Part shown: in pieces, positions 29,273 through 38,198 of the stretch
Layout of the letters: every line of letters starts with the position of its first letter
Position numbering within the stretch: the first letter of the stretch is position 1
NCBI GenBank assembly: GCA_030681265.1
Contig: JAUXXD010000206.1
Span: forward strand, 1 to 63,767
Origin: Candidatus Didemnitutus sp.
GTDB lineage: Bacteria; Verrucomicrobiota; Verrucomicrobiia; Opitutales; Opitutaceae
DNA: 63,767 nt
Reading direction: 5' to 3'
Translations under genes and position numbers: made by a program
Notes under the pieces: model-generated
What the model was told of the DNA's origin: nothing
The model's database searches: none
What the model saw: the letters and a program-made list of their open reading frames with translations, nothing else

Positions 29273-29648
29273 GCTTTTACGGTCGCCGCGACAAAGAGCG
29301 GTAACACGAACCGAAATCAAGCTTTGCGCGACAAACATCGCTACCTGTCTCCTGCGGCAACAACGCTACGCTCACGGGCTCGCTACCCTTCCCCAAAACA
29401 TCGCGCGAGAAGGTTGGATTCGCTCATGTCGAGCAACGGACGGGAACGCCATTCAGGACAGGGGCAGCCCTCTGTTTTCCCAGCCTACCACGCCCGGCAA
29501 GGTAGTGCGCTTCGCGCCTCCACCACGGCCGTCCGCGCATGGGCGCGGACGGCCTTTGCCTGGGCGTGCTGACGGGCCGGGAGATCGGGCTGGCGGAGAT
29601 ACCCGGCACGGTGCCGGAATCCGACCACGCACGACCTCGCGACACACC
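29273..29648. other. Non-coding stretch with a long hairpin
   Basis: 376 bases upstream of the interrupted gene at 29649. No supported ORF. The notable feature is a perfect 12-bp inverted repeat, GGCCGTCCGCGC with GCGCGGACGGCC, on an ATGG loop at 29527-29554, followed by only three T's, so it may be a regulatory or weak stop structure. Confidence 0.5.
29527..29554. repeat. 12-bp perfect inverted repeat, 4-base loop
   Basis: Arms at 29527-29538 and 29543-29554, loop ATGG. It lies about 95 bases before the start of the IS-interrupted small gene. Confidence 0.6.
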
Positions 29649-29808
29649 ATGAACACCGAAGTTCAACGCGACACCGCCATCCAAAAACTACGTGAGGTCA
29701 TCACGCCCGGAGCGACCATCTACGTCGTCTTGCGACGCAAAAACAAACTCGGCACCTGCCGCTGGCTGGAGTTCTACCACGTCCACGAGGGCCAATTGAA
29801 ATGCATCA

Positions 29809-30935
29809 TACCATTTACTGCTCGGAATGAGACTTTAGGCCGGCGCGCCAGCGTTTACTTGATCGAGCAGCCAGCCGTGACCGATCAGCTGGGCGACGCG
29901 GCGGCCGCATTCGCGTAGAGGAGCGAGTTCGGCGAGGATGGCCCGTTCAAGGGCGGGGAGCTTGTCGAAGAGCTGGTTGCAGATGCGGTCCTTGACCAGG
30001 TCGCCGAGCTTTTCGACCGGGTTTAGTTCTGGGCAGTAGGGAGGCAGCGGCAGCAAGCGCAGGTTGGGTGGCACGCGGGGATCTTCGGGCTTGAGGTGGA
30101 AGCCCGCTTGGTCGGCGATGACGATGTGGCGTGCGTGCGGGTCGGTTTCCCCGATCTGGCGAAGGAAAAGGGCGTGGGTGTCCTGATCGACAGAAGGAGT
30201 GAAGAACAGCTCCATGCGATTGTCCCCGTCCACCTCCATGGCCTCGTGCAGGTAGCCCCATTGATATTTTGTCGCATAGGGCGCGTGGACGCGCACCCCG
30301 CGCAGGCTCCAGCAGCGGCGGATCACCGGCAACAGGCCGTAGCGGTGCTCGTCGAGCACCCACAGCCGCACGCGCTCAGCCCCGACGGACGCCTCGGCGA
30401 GGCGCTCGGGCAGCGTGAACTTGAAGATCTCGGCCGCGAGCGGGTCTTTCTTGGCGTGGGTCTTGCGCGGCACTTTCAAGACCCCGCCGGCTTTTCCCAA
30501 GAGCGTGTAGACGCTGCTCAGCGCCAGATCCCTCTTCGTGTGCTCCTTGATCCACGCCTGCGCCTCCTTCGCCCGCCGAAACCGGCCTTGCCGCAGCTGC
30601 TCCAAAAACACCTCCCGCTCCGCACCCTGCAAGGTCGGCACCGGCCCGCCCTTGTGCTCGCGATGCAACAAGCCCTTCACCCCTCCTTCCAAAAACTTGT
30701 CCAGATAACGGAACACCGTGGAGCGGCCCACGCCTACCGCCTCCGCAATCTGCGCCGCGCTCAGCTCATGCTGCGCCACCAGCTTCATCACCATCAGCCG
30801 CTGTCGAGCCCACGCCCCGGCGTGCTCCCGCCACCCCGCCGCCAGCTCCGCCGCCGCCCTCTCCCCAAGTTCAGGTAGTTTTCGTGCCATGCCCGCCTCA
30901 TGCAGCTATAGTGCCAAACCATTACGTAACTGGTA
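29809..30935 (-). mobile_element. IS630-type insertion sequence (about 1127 bp)
   Basis: Ends TACCA...TGGTA with imperfect 30-bp inverted repeats (about 20 matches): left 29809-29838, right 30906-30935. It is flanked by direct TCA (29806-29808 and 30936-30938). It carries one transposase gene filling nearly all of its length. IS630 elements classically duplicate TA, so the 3-bp flank is noteworthy; the restored host frame supports it. Confidence 0.85.
29835..30890 (-). CDS. IS630-family transposase
   Basis: A 351-residue transposase. The N-terminal helix-turn-helix (LSAAQIAEAVGVGRSTVFRYL) is followed by a winged-helix region and a DDE domain. Catalytic residues lie in LWVLDEHRYG, HIVIADQAGFH and the DDE_3 signature LPPYCPELNPVEKLGD. 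The single intact frame suggests the element may still be active. Its stop codon lies inside the left inverted repeat. Confidence 0.95.
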   Translation of the reverse strand: MARKLPELGERAAAELAAGWREHAGAWARQRLMVMKLVAQHELSAAQIAEAVGVGRSTVFRYLDKFLEGGVKGLLHREHKGGPVPTLQGAEREVFLEQLRQGRFRRAKEAQAWIKEHTKRDLALSSVYTLLGKAGGVLKVPRKTHAKKDPLAAEIFKFTLPERLAEASVGAERVRLWVLDEHRYGLLPVIRRCWSLRGVRVHAPYATKYQWGYLHEAMEVDGDNRMELFFTPSVDQDTHALFLRQIGETDPHARHIVIADQAGFHLKPEDPRVPPNLRLLPLPPYCPELNPVEKLGDLVKDRICNQLFDKLPALERAILAELAPLRECGRRVAQLIGHGWLLDQVNAGAPA

Positions 30936-31228
30936 TCACCTGGGACGTGGCGCTTGCCATCCAATGCGAGTATTGCCGCGAGCATGATGCGGTAAGAATC
31001 ACCGGAGTGGGCTTGGATGTCGGTTACGCCAGCGTTCGCGACTTGGGCGACGTTCTTTTCGGCACCGACCGATCGTTGACGCACAAGTGGCTTTGACCGC
31101 GACCCGCGAGTCCACCGATCAACGAAACAACGGCGGCGCGAAATGATAGAAGTTGGCGCGCCACGCGGGCGAGTTGTGACTGTTCGCGTCAACATGCCAG
31201 ATGTAGGGCACGCGACGCGGCTTCAGAT

Positions 31229-31639
31229 ATGATAAAACCGCATCCGGCGACGGTGAGCCCTGCCACGGGATTCAAGGAGATTGCCCAAGCCTTCATCGGC
31301 TCCCGGATCAACCATCTCTACGTGGTCAACGAACACAACACGTTCATCGGCGCCATTTCGCTGCACGACATCAAAGCCTATCTGGGCCAGCCCGACTTCG
31401 CCGCATGCGTGATCGCGAGCGATATCCTGCGCGAGGACTTTCCCGTCATAAAACCAACGGATCCGCTCGCCGAGGCCTTGGCCGCATTTACTCGCCATGA
31501 CCTAGAGCGCCTGCCGGTCGTGGCCGACAGCCGTTCCAGAGAACTGCTTGGAAGTCTCTCGAAAAACGATCTGCTTCTTGCCTTGGCTCAGGGCGCGGCT
31601 GTCGGCCAGGAGTCATCTCCGGGGAACCCAAATCGCTGA
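31229..31639 (+). CDS. CBS-domain protein, probably a truncated channel or transporter tail
   Basis: A 136-residue tandem CBS-domain (Bateman) unit: KPHPATVSPATGFKEIAQAF ... NHLYVVNEHNTFIGAISLHDIKAYL, then a second copy ending LPVVADS. The frame runs upstream of the ATG (RDAASD) without a start. The protein begins inside the usual CBS helix, so it looks like the C-terminus of a larger protein; ClC channels with such tails are the likely source. No ribosome-binding site was seen. Probably a remnant left near the IS insertion. Confidence 0.6.
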   Translation: MIKPHPATVSPATGFKEIAQAFIGSRINHLYVVNEHNTFIGAISLHDIKAYLGQPDFAACVIASDILREDFPVIKPTDPLAEALAAFTRHDLERLPVVADSRSRELLGSLSKNDLLLALAQGAAVGQESSPGNPNR

Positions 31640-31711
31640 CTCTTCTCGCTCGGAAAGCTCGGGCCCAAGGGGCCGGTCGCTCGACGAGAATCACACGACA
31701 CCGAAGACGTC

Positions 31712-32131
31712 CTACTTCAAAGTCAGCACCACCGCTCCGGCCACGATCAGCGCGCCGCCGAGGCCGGTTTTCCAGGTGAGCGCTTCGCCCAGAAACAGCG
31801 CGGCGAAGACCAGCACGAAGACCACGCTGAGCTTGTCGATGGGCGCGACGCGCGAGGCTTCGCCGAGTTGCAGGGCGCGGAAGTAGCAGAGCCAGGATAG
31901 GCCGGTGGCGATGCCCGAGAGCACGAGGAAGAGCCAAGTGCGTCGCGAAAAACCGGATACGGATCCGGCGTGGCCGGTGGCGAAGACCACGCCCCACGCG
32001 AACACCAGGACGACGGCGGTGCGCACGGCGGTCGCGAGATTGGAATCGACGCCCTTCACGCCGATTTTGGCGAGGATGGCGGTCGCGCCGGCAAACAGGG
32101 CGGAGAGCAGAGACCAGAGGAGCCAGTTCAT
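31712..32131 (-). CDS. Small EamA-domain transporter (DMT superfamily)
   Basis: A 139-residue membrane protein with one EamA domain and about five helices. Hallmarks: ILAKIGVKGVDSNLATAVRT and GLSWLCYFRALQLGEASRVAPIDKLS. It is half the size of usual ten-helix EamA proteins, so it probably works as a dimer. It is the last gene behind enolase and the ClC antiporter, 30 bases after eno. A close paralogue lies at 40193-40618. Confidence 0.85.
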   Translation of the reverse strand: MNWLLWSLLSALFAGATAILAKIGVKGVDSNLATAVRTAVVLVFAWGVVFATGHAGSVSGFSRRTWLFLVLSGIATGLSWLCYFRALQLGEASRVAPIDKLSVVFVLVFAALFLGEALTWKTGLGGALIVAGAVVLTLK

Positions 32132-32160
32132 GGTGCGGATCGTGGTGTGGATCGGGCGGA

Positions 32161-33438
32161 CTATCGACGCCAGACCTTGCCGCCGTAGATGGCGGAGGCG
32201 CCGAGTTCGTGTTCGATGGCGAGGAGGCGGTTGAGCTTGGCCACGCGTTCGGAGCGGCAGGCCGAGCCGGTTTTCAGATGAGCGCAACCGGTGGCGACAG
32301 CGAGGTCGGCGATAAACGTGTCCTCGGTCTCGCCGGAGCGATGCGACACATAGACGGCGTAGCCGTGGCGACGGGCGAGCGCGATGCAGTCGAGCGTCTC
32401 GGTTACGGTGCCGATTTGATTGAGTTTGATGAGAATCGAATTCGCCACCTTGCGGTCGATGGCCTGCTGCAAGATCGCGGAGTTGGTGCAAAGCAGATCG
32501 TCGCCCACGATCTCCACGCGCGAGCCGAGCTGCGCGGTGATCTTTTCCCAGCCGGACCAGTCGTTTTCGGCCAGCGGATCTTCAAGGAGCACGATGGGGT
32601 AGCGGTCGAGCCAGGTCGTCCACATGGCGATCATCTCGTCGCTGGATTTGGCGGGACCGCCGGATTTGGCGAAGATGTATTGGCCGTCTTTCCAGAGTTC
32701 GCTGACAGCGGGATCAAGGCAGAGGGAAATCTCTTTGCCGGGTTCGTAGCCGGCTTTGGCGATGGCTTCGAGGATGACCTCGACGGCCTGTTCGTTGCTC
32801 GCGAGGTCGGGCGCGAAGCCGCCCTCGTCGCCGACGCCGGTGCTCAGGCCCTTGGCATGAAGGATGGATTTGAGCGCGTGAAACGTCTCTGCCGCCATTC
32901 GCAGGCCCTCGGCGAAGGAGGGAGCGCTGTGCGGAGCGATTTTGAACTCCTGGAAATCGACGTTGTTGGTCGCGTGGCGTCCGCCGTTGATGACGTTGAG
33001 GCACGGCACGGGAAGTATACAGGCGTCGGCTCCACCGAGATAACGGTAGAGCGGCAGGTCGCTAACCAAGGCGCCGGCGCGGGCGACCGCCATCGAGACG
33101 CCGAGGATGGCGTTGGCTCCGAGGCGGGCTTTGTTGGGCGTGCCGTCGAGGGCGATCATGCAGCGGTCGATGGCGGCTTGATCGATGGGGTTGAGACCGT
33201 GGAGGGCGGCGTCGATTTTGGTTTCGACGTTTTTGACGGCTTGGAGAACGCCCTTGCCGCCGTAGCGGCGCGGGTCGCCATCGCGAAGTTCGACGGCCTC
33301 GCGTTCGCCGGTGGAAGCGCCGGACGGGACGGCGGCGGTGGCGGTGCGGCCATCGGCGAGACGAACGGTGACGCTCAGCGTGGGGTTGCCGCGCGAGTCG
33401 AGGATTTCAATGGCTTGGAGGGAATGGATGCAGGACAT
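32161..33438 (-). CDS. eno: Enolase
   Basis: A 425-residue phosphopyruvate hydratase. Motifs: [11 protein letters not shown] and [15 protein letters not shown] at the N-terminus, [50 protein letters not shown] and [18 protein letters not shown]. Several positions ([11 protein letters not shown]) differ from housekeeping enolases. Enolase is the classic intracellular target of fluoride. Here it lies between a ClC antiporter and an EamA gene under a fluoride riboswitch, so it is probably an extra, inducible copy rather than the housekeeping gene. Confidence 0.95.
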   Translation of the reverse strand: MSCIHSLQAIEILDSRGNPTLSVTVRLADGRTATAAVPSGASTGEREAVELRDGDPRRYGGKGVLQAVKNVETKIDAALHGLNPIDQAAIDRCMIALDGTPNKARLGANAILGVSMAVARAGALVSDLPLYRYLGGADACILPVPCLNVINGGRHATNNVDFQEFKIAPHSAPSFAEGLRMAAETFHALKSILHAKGLSTGVGDEGGFAPDLASNEQAVEVILEAIAKAGYEPGKEISLCLDPAVSELWKDGQYIFAKSGGPAKSSDEMIAMWTTWLDRYPIVLLEDPLAENDWSGWEKITAQLGSRVEIVGDDLLCTNSAILQQAIDRKVANSILIKLNQIGTVTETLDCIALARRHGYAVYVSHRSGETEDTFIADLAVATGCAHLKTGSACRSERVAKLNRLLAIEHELGASAIYGGKVWRR

Positions 33439-33563
33439 GGAAGGAACGGGTTGGGTGGATACGGGAGGAAACGCGCGCGTTGTGGTTTTGGAGTATGCGC
33501 TCGAAGCGACTTATGAGCGATAGGCTTATCGCCCCGCGCCAATGGTGAGGGAGATTTGCGTAT

Positions 33564-34922
33564 TCATTTTTCGATGACAGCTTTCGGATTGGGATTCGTG
33601 ACGCGAGGCAGGGAGTGAAGGGAGCGGACCTCGCGGAGGGTTGCGCCGGGTGGAAGCAGGTCGTGGATGCGTTTCGCCACGCCGATGCGTTGCGAGGAGT
33701 AGATGCCGGAGTGTCCGCTGAAAAAATAGGCGACGAAGCAGGCCACCGCAAAATAGACGGTGTAGTGTGCTCCGAACAGCTCGATGCCCATGAGCGTGCA
33801 GGCGAGCGGGGTGTTGGCGGCTCCGGCAAAAACCGCGATGAAGCCGAGGCCGGCAAAGAGATCCACCGGTGCGCCGGTGAGCGTCGCAAACGTGTTGCCC
33901 AGCGCGGCACCGATGAAGAACAGCGGGGTGACTTCGCCGCCCTTAAAGCCGCAACTGAGGGTCACCGCGGTGAAAATCAGTTTCCACCACCAGCTCCACG
34001 GGGTGGCTCCGCCGGGATTGAAGGACGAGAGAACCGTCACCGCGCCGGGATCGGGGTTGGAGACGCCGAGGCCGAGGTAATCGCGCGTGCCGACGAGATA
34101 CACGAGGCCGATGACCACGACCGCGCCGGCCACGGGACGCAGCCACGGCACGGGGACGAGTTTTTTCCAGAAGTCTTGCAGCGTGTTGACCAGTTCGGAG
34201 AACAGGCGGCTGACCAGGCCAAAGCAAATCGCCGCGCCGACGACGAGACCCAGCAAGCGTAGGTCGATGCGCTCGGGGCCGGCGATGGCGATGTGGTAAG
34301 TGACGTGGTGCACACCCCACGCCGAGCAGGTGAGGTCGCCGACGATGCTGGCGATTAGAACAGGGATCAACGCCTCGTAGTTCACGCGACCGATGAAGAG
34401 CACTTCCATCGCGAAGATCGCGCCCGTCAGCGGAGTGCCAAAAACCGAACCAAACCCGGCTGCGATGCCGGCCATGAGCAACATGCGACGGTGGGAGGCA
34501 TCGATGCGGAGCAGGCGACGATAAGCATCGGCGAGGCTGCCGCCCATCTGCACGGCGGTGCCCTCGCGTCCGGCGGAGCCGCCGAAAAGATGAGTGACGA
34601 GCGTGGCCACCAATACCACGGGGGCCATGCGCGTGGGCACGCCGGAGCCGCTCGCGTGGATTTGTTCGAGAATGAGGTTATTGCCGCCTTCAGCGGGTTT
34701 GCCCCAGTGTTTGTAGAGCAGGAAAATTATGATGCCCGCCGCCGGGAGGAGGAAGAGCAGCCAAGGGTTCTGCCAGCGTATCTCGGTCAACCGGTCGAGT
34801 GACCAAAGAAAAAAAGCGCTGGCCGAGCCGGCCAAGATGCCGACAGGGACGACGAGCAGCGTCCAGAGGATCAGTTGCCGGAGATTATCGATGTGTTCGT
34901 GAGGATCGAGCAGGCGTTTCAT
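33564..34922 (-). CDS. ClC-type fluoride/proton antiporter (CLC-F)
   Basis: A 452-residue ClC-family membrane protein. It has FGGSAGREGTAVQMGGSLAD (gating-glutamate loop) and GGNNLILEQIHASGSG upstream, features that go with the fluoride-exporting CLC-F branch. No C-terminal CBS domains are present. A crcB-type riboswitch lies about 260 bases upstream and enolase follows by about 125 bases, so fluoride export is the expected role. No ribosome-binding site precedes ATG 34922; it overlaps a possible small ORF by ATGA. Confidence 0.9.
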   Translation of the reverse strand: MKRLLDPHEHIDNLRQLILWTLLVVPVGILAGSASAFFLWSLDRLTEIRWQNPWLLFLLPAAGIIIFLLYKHWGKPAEGGNNLILEQIHASGSGVPTRMAPVVLVATLVTHLFGGSAGREGTAVQMGGSLADAYRRLLRIDASHRRMLLMAGIAAGFGSVFGTPLTGAIFAMEVLFIGRVNYEALIPVLIASIVGDLTCSAWGVHHVTYHIAIAGPERIDLRLLGLVVGAAICFGLVSRLFSELVNTLQDFWKKLVPVPWLRPVAGAVVVIGLVYLVGTRDYLGLGVSNPDPGAVTVLSSFNPGGATPWSWWWKLIFTAVTLSCGFKGGEVTPLFFIGAALGNTFATLTGAPVDLFAGLGFIAVFAGAANTPLACTLMGIELFGAHYTVYFAVACFVAYFFSGHSGIYSSQRIGVAKRIHDLLPPGATLREVRSLHSLPRVTNPNPKAVIEK

Positions 34923-35158
34923 GTGACGATAAGGGCGCTGGAAGTGGAACCAGAGGTGCGTGTGCTGCCCTCGAAAGGGGCGGGCGGTAACAGACGGAGC
35001 AGACCGACCGGTCGGCGGGCAACACGGGCGATGTGCGGCCAGCGCACCCGAGCGCGACGGCTCGGATCGCCGAAGCGGAGTGCATGAAGACCGGAGCGCG
35101 CGAATCGCGTTATCCCGCCGGGGCCGCAGCCGAGTGTTATGCAGTGGTGTTTAGACAT
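34919..35158 (-). CDS. Possible small ORF between fluoride riboswitch and ClC gene
   Basis: A 79-residue frame, MSKHHCITLGCGPGG onwards, Arg/Pro-rich after residue 20. Its ATG (35158) is preceded by AGGA at 5 bases, while the ClC gene lacks its own site. Its stop overlaps the ClC start as ATGA. It may be a real small gene, a coupling leader, or chance. No family was recognised. Confidence 0.35.
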   Translation of the reverse strand: MSKHHCITLGCGPGGITRFARSGLHALRFGDPSRRARVRWPHIARVARRPVGLLRLLPPAPFEGSTRTSGSTSSALIVT

Positions 35159-35183
35159 GATGATCCTAATGCGTTGCTTCGCA

Positions 35184-35258
35184 GTAGGAGTCATCAGCAC
35201 CAACTTGCGTTGGGCGGTTTTCCCGCGCAGGCGGGTCGGCAGATTCCATTACCGATGG
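35184..35258 (-). promoter_or_regulatory. Fluoride riboswitch (crcB motif)
   Basis: Minus strand: the stem TCGGTA/TGCCGA closes the loop ATGGAATC; then comes an extra hairpin (CCCGC/GCGGG), AAAACCGCC, a CCAAC-GCAA-GTTGG hairpin and the 3' signature GCTGATGACTCCTAC. AUGG, AACCGCC, UGAUG and CUCCUAC match the crcB consensus in order and spacing. The pseudoknot GGAAT with ACTCC has one A·C mismatch. No clear terminator follows, so control may be at another step. Genes downstream: possible small ORF, ClC, enolase, EamA. Confidence 0.82.
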
Positions 35259-35347
35259 TCGGATGCTGAGTCGGTTATGGATGGATTCAAGGCTGAAGAT
35301 TTTGCGGCGGCGCAGCGCATGGCAGGCGTTGCAATAGCCGACTCTCG

Positions 35348-36694
35348 TCACGAAGGCTCCGCCGTCGCCCTTTTCAGTTTCAGGACGAACTCGGTGGTGT
35401 CAGGGCCGGCATTCTCGACAAACCGCAGCTCCCCGCCGTGCGCACGCGAGATTTCGTAGGCCAACGCCAAGCCCAAGCCATGACCGCCCGCCGCTCGCGC
35501 GGTGTCTCCGCGCATGAATCGCTGAAACAGATGAGCGCGGAGGCCCTCCGGTATTCCCGGCCCCGTGTTTCCCACCGCCAAGAGCACGCCGTCGGAATCC
35601 GTGGTCAGGCGGCACCATACCCGACCGGACGGGCGGTTGTAGCGCGTCGCATTGTCCAATAAATTAAGCACCACGCGTTTCAGTCCATCGACATCAGCGC
35701 GCACGCAAATGCCCTCGGTCACTTCGGTCTCCAACAGGACACCGCGCGCCTCGGCCAAGATCGCACCGTCTTCGCACGCCTCGCGAACCAGCGCGGAAAG
35801 ATCGACGCGGCCAAACTTCGGATCGGTCGGCACGGAAGCGTCCAACCGGGCGAGCAGGAGGAGATTTTCCGTGAGTCGCTGCAAACGGGCCGTGGCCTCC
35901 TGAACCCGGAGCAAACGAATCTCGAATTCAGCCGGCATGCCCTCGGCACGCAAAAGCCGCTCCAACTCGCCGCTCATGATTGTGAGTGGCGTGCGCAACT
36001 CATGCGACGCGTCGGCGGTGAATCGCCGCGACTGGAGGAATCCCGATTCGATCCGCGCCAACATCGCGTTGAGCACTTCGCCGAGGCGGCGCAGCTCATC
36101 CTTGGCTTCGGGCAATGGCACGCGCCGATGCAGCGCCCCGGCGTCGATTTCCTCGGCGGCCTCCTTTAGCGCGCGCACCGGTTCCAGCACGCGGCCCGAC
36201 CACCACCAACCGGCGGCGGCGGCCAGCGTTATCAACGTGATGGCGCCCACCAAACACACCATAACCAGTTCACTCAATACGTCGTCCACCTCTTCGAGGT
36301 CATAGGCGAGGACGTATCGGCCTCCCCTTGCCTCCACCCAAATGGAGCGCCACGCGCGATCCTCCGACCGCCACAGGAACGGTCTCCGCTGCGCACGGTC
36401 TAACGTTGCCGTCAGCAGCCCGGAATCCAGCGCGCCGTCCGCCGACGGCGCCGAGTAACCGGTCAACGGGCCAACCGTGACAATCCGGGTATGTGAGGGC
36501 AGCGTGGCGTTTTTATCGGAGACGGAAATGTCGGCGACCTGCGCCGCGTAGCTTTTCAGCTCCAGATCCACCTCCTCGAAAAGCTCGGCGCGCATATGGG
36601 CATACACGGCGACCGCGAAGAGCACGACCACCAGACCGGCCAAGGCGGCGGCTCCCGCCGCCAATCGGATTCGGATGGGCCAGCGGGAAGTCAT
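35348..36694 (-). CDS. Sensor histidine kinase, heavy-metal type
   Basis: A 448-residue membrane kinase with two helices (about residues 10-32 and 140-165) bounding a periplasmic domain, a HAMP segment (RRVPLPEAKDELRRLGEVLN), the phospho-acceptor H231 in SHELRTPLTIM, and N/G boxes (NLLDNATRYN, GNTGPGIPEGL, GHGLGLALAYEI). It is typical of CusS/CzcS-like sensors. Its ATG overlaps the stop of the response regulator gene. The partner regulator carries an internal stop, so the pathway may be broken. Confidence 0.92.
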   Translation of the reverse strand: MTSRWPIRIRLAAGAAALAGLVVVLFAVAVYAHMRAELFEEVDLELKSYAAQVADISVSDKNATLPSHTRIVTVGPLTGYSAPSADGALDSGLLTATLDRAQRRPFLWRSEDRAWRSIWVEARGGRYVLAYDLEEVDDVLSELVMVCLVGAITLITLAAAAGWWWSGRVLEPVRALKEAAEEIDAGALHRRVPLPEAKDELRRLGEVLNAMLARIESGFLQSRRFTADASHELRTPLTIMSGELERLLRAEGMPAEFEIRLLRVQEATARLQRLTENLLLLARLDASVPTDPKFGRVDLSALVREACEDGAILAEARGVLLETEVTEGICVRADVDGLKRVVLNLLDNATRYNRPSGRVWCRLTTDSDGVLLAVGNTGPGIPEGLRAHLFQRFMRGDTARAAGGHGLGLALAYEISRAHGGELRFVENAGPDTTEFVLKLKRATAEPS

Positions 36695-37365
36695 GGCGTG
36701 ACCGAGATAGCGTAGCCCAGGCCCCGCACCGTTTGTAGGAGGGCGGGGGCGTGGCCGTCGTCAATTTTTCGACGGAGCCGCTGCACCGCCACATCGACGA
36801 CATTGGTTCCCGGCTCGTATTGCAGATTCCACACCTGCTTGAGGAGTTCGGTGCGCGTCACGGGCCGACCCTCCGCGCGCAACAGGCATTCCTACAACGC
36901 AAATTCGCGGGTGGTGAGATCCAGCCTTTGGTCGGAGCGACGCACCTCGCGCGTGATGGTGTTCATCCGCAGGTCGGCCACCGCAAACAGATGCGTGGGT
37001 TCCGTCGCGTGCCGACGCAGGATGGAGCGCATGCGCGCCCGCAGTTCCGAGGCCGCGAAGGGCTTTGGCAAATAATCGTCCGCTCCCAAATCCAGCCCTT
37101 CGACCCTGTCCTCGATTGCGTCGCGGGCGGTCAGCACCAGAACCGGCAGTCGACGCCCGCTGGCACGCAGGCGACGCAGCACCTCCCACCCGTCCACTCC
37201 GGGCAGCATGAGATCGAGCACGAGCGCATCATGACGATGGGTGCCGAGAATCACCAACCCGTCGTCGCCGCGCGCACAACAGTCCGCCTCGTGACCTTCG
37301 TCACGCATCGCCTCCGCCACCAGATTTGCCACCTGGGCATCATCCTCGATCACAAGCACGCGCAT
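36691..37365 (-). pseudogene. OmpR-type response regulator with an in-frame amber codon
   Basis: Full frame 224 codons. The receiver domain (IEDDAQ, phospho-acceptor D51 in LVLDLMLPG, TARD, KPF) is intact. TAG at 36894-36892 (codon 158) falls inside the winged-helix domain in REFAL-stop-ECLLRAEGRPV, where relatives read ALLExLLR. A single change from a Leu TTG would produce it. Downstream codons encode the rest of the DNA-binding domain normally to the stop at 36691. Without suppression the product lacks its recognition helix. Confidence 0.88.
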
Positions 37366-37484
37366 GGTATTGCCCCGAAAAATGCCCAATGGGAGCCGGA
37401 TTGGCGAGGGGTTAAGCCTCCCGGCTCATTACATTGCTGTCATGCTTCTAACGTCGCGGCGCTTGGCGGGTCTTTCCCCTGCGA

Positions 37485-38198
37485 ATGAACTCTACTTTGT
37501 CTTCCCCCGCGCGTGCAAAAGTCCCCGGCGTCACACTACCGCAGCCGCCACCCGTTGGTTCTCACCGCCCCCGTTCGGTGGCCAAACCCGTCATCGGTCG
37601 CGCCGGGTTCGAGCGCATCCGTAAACCGGTCGCGCTGCTTTGCATCGGCGCTTGGGTTTATGCCGCTTCGCGCTTCCCGGTGCTGCACGGGGGTGGCGTG
37701 GAGTGGGCCGCCCTCTTGGGGCATTTGCTCGTGGCAGGAGCGGTTTTTGGGCGCATCTGGAGCACGCTGCACATCGGCGGTCACAAGAACGGTCGTCTTT
37801 GCCGCAGCGGCCCCTATGCGCGTTGCCGCAATCCGCTCTACTTTTTCTCCTGGCTCGGCGTGACCGGCATAGCGCTCGTTTTTCGCGAGCCTTGGCTGGT
37901 GCCACTAGCTTGGGCGGCGTTTGGGGTGAGTTTCGCGCCCTTGATTTGGGCGGAGGAAAAACGGCTGGCGCTGCTGTTTGGCGCCGACTTTACCCGCTAC
38001 AAAGCGGAGGTGCCACGGTTCTTTCCCCGGCTCGGGTCGATTAAGAATGCGGACGGAGCCGAAATCCAAACGCCCGGCAAACTGCCCCAGATTGAACGCT
38101 CCTTGGCCGACGCCCTCTGGTTCCTGATCGCGGCCGGCCTCATCGAGACGCTGATCGCAACTCATGCGTGGGAACGATTGCAGGAGGTGATGCGTTGA
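37485..38198 (+). CDS. Isoprenylcysteine carboxyl methyltransferase-family protein
   Basis: A 237-residue membrane protein with four to five helices and the ICMT/NNMT-like motif GHKNGRLCRSGPYARCRNPLYF followed by WAEEKRLALLFGADFTRYKAEVPRFFP. CzcN of Cupriavidus czc belongs to the same superfamily, so a link to metal or envelope stress fits the context. It is divergent from the two-component genes (119 bases) and overlaps the sulfatase gene by 4 bases. Confidence 0.85.
   Translation: MNSTLSSPARAKVPGVTLPQPPPVGSHRPRSVAKPVIGRAGFERIRKPVALLCIGAWVYAASRFPVLHGGGVEWAALLGHLLVAGAVFGRIWSTLHIGGHKNGRLCRSGPYARCRNPLYFFSWLGVTGIALVFREPWLVPLAWAAFGVSFAPLIWAEEKRLALLFGADFTRYKAEVPRFFPRLGSIKNADGAEIQTPGKLPQIERSLADALWFLIAAGLIETLIATHAWERLQEVMR

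Larger units (their letters stand above)
29649..31096 (+). pseudogene. Small Cys-containing protein gene split by an IS element
   Basis: The first part (29649-29808) encodes 53 residues from MNTEVQRDTAIQKLREV to HEGQLKCI. The second (from 30939 to the TGA at 31096) continues TWDVALAIQCEYCREHDAV and ends SLTHKWL. Removing the element with one copy of the repeated TCA restores one frame of about 105 residues across the site (AAA TGC ATC ACC TGG). The joined protein was not recognised; it holds a CEYC pair. This is a recent, clean disruption. Confidence 0.8.
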
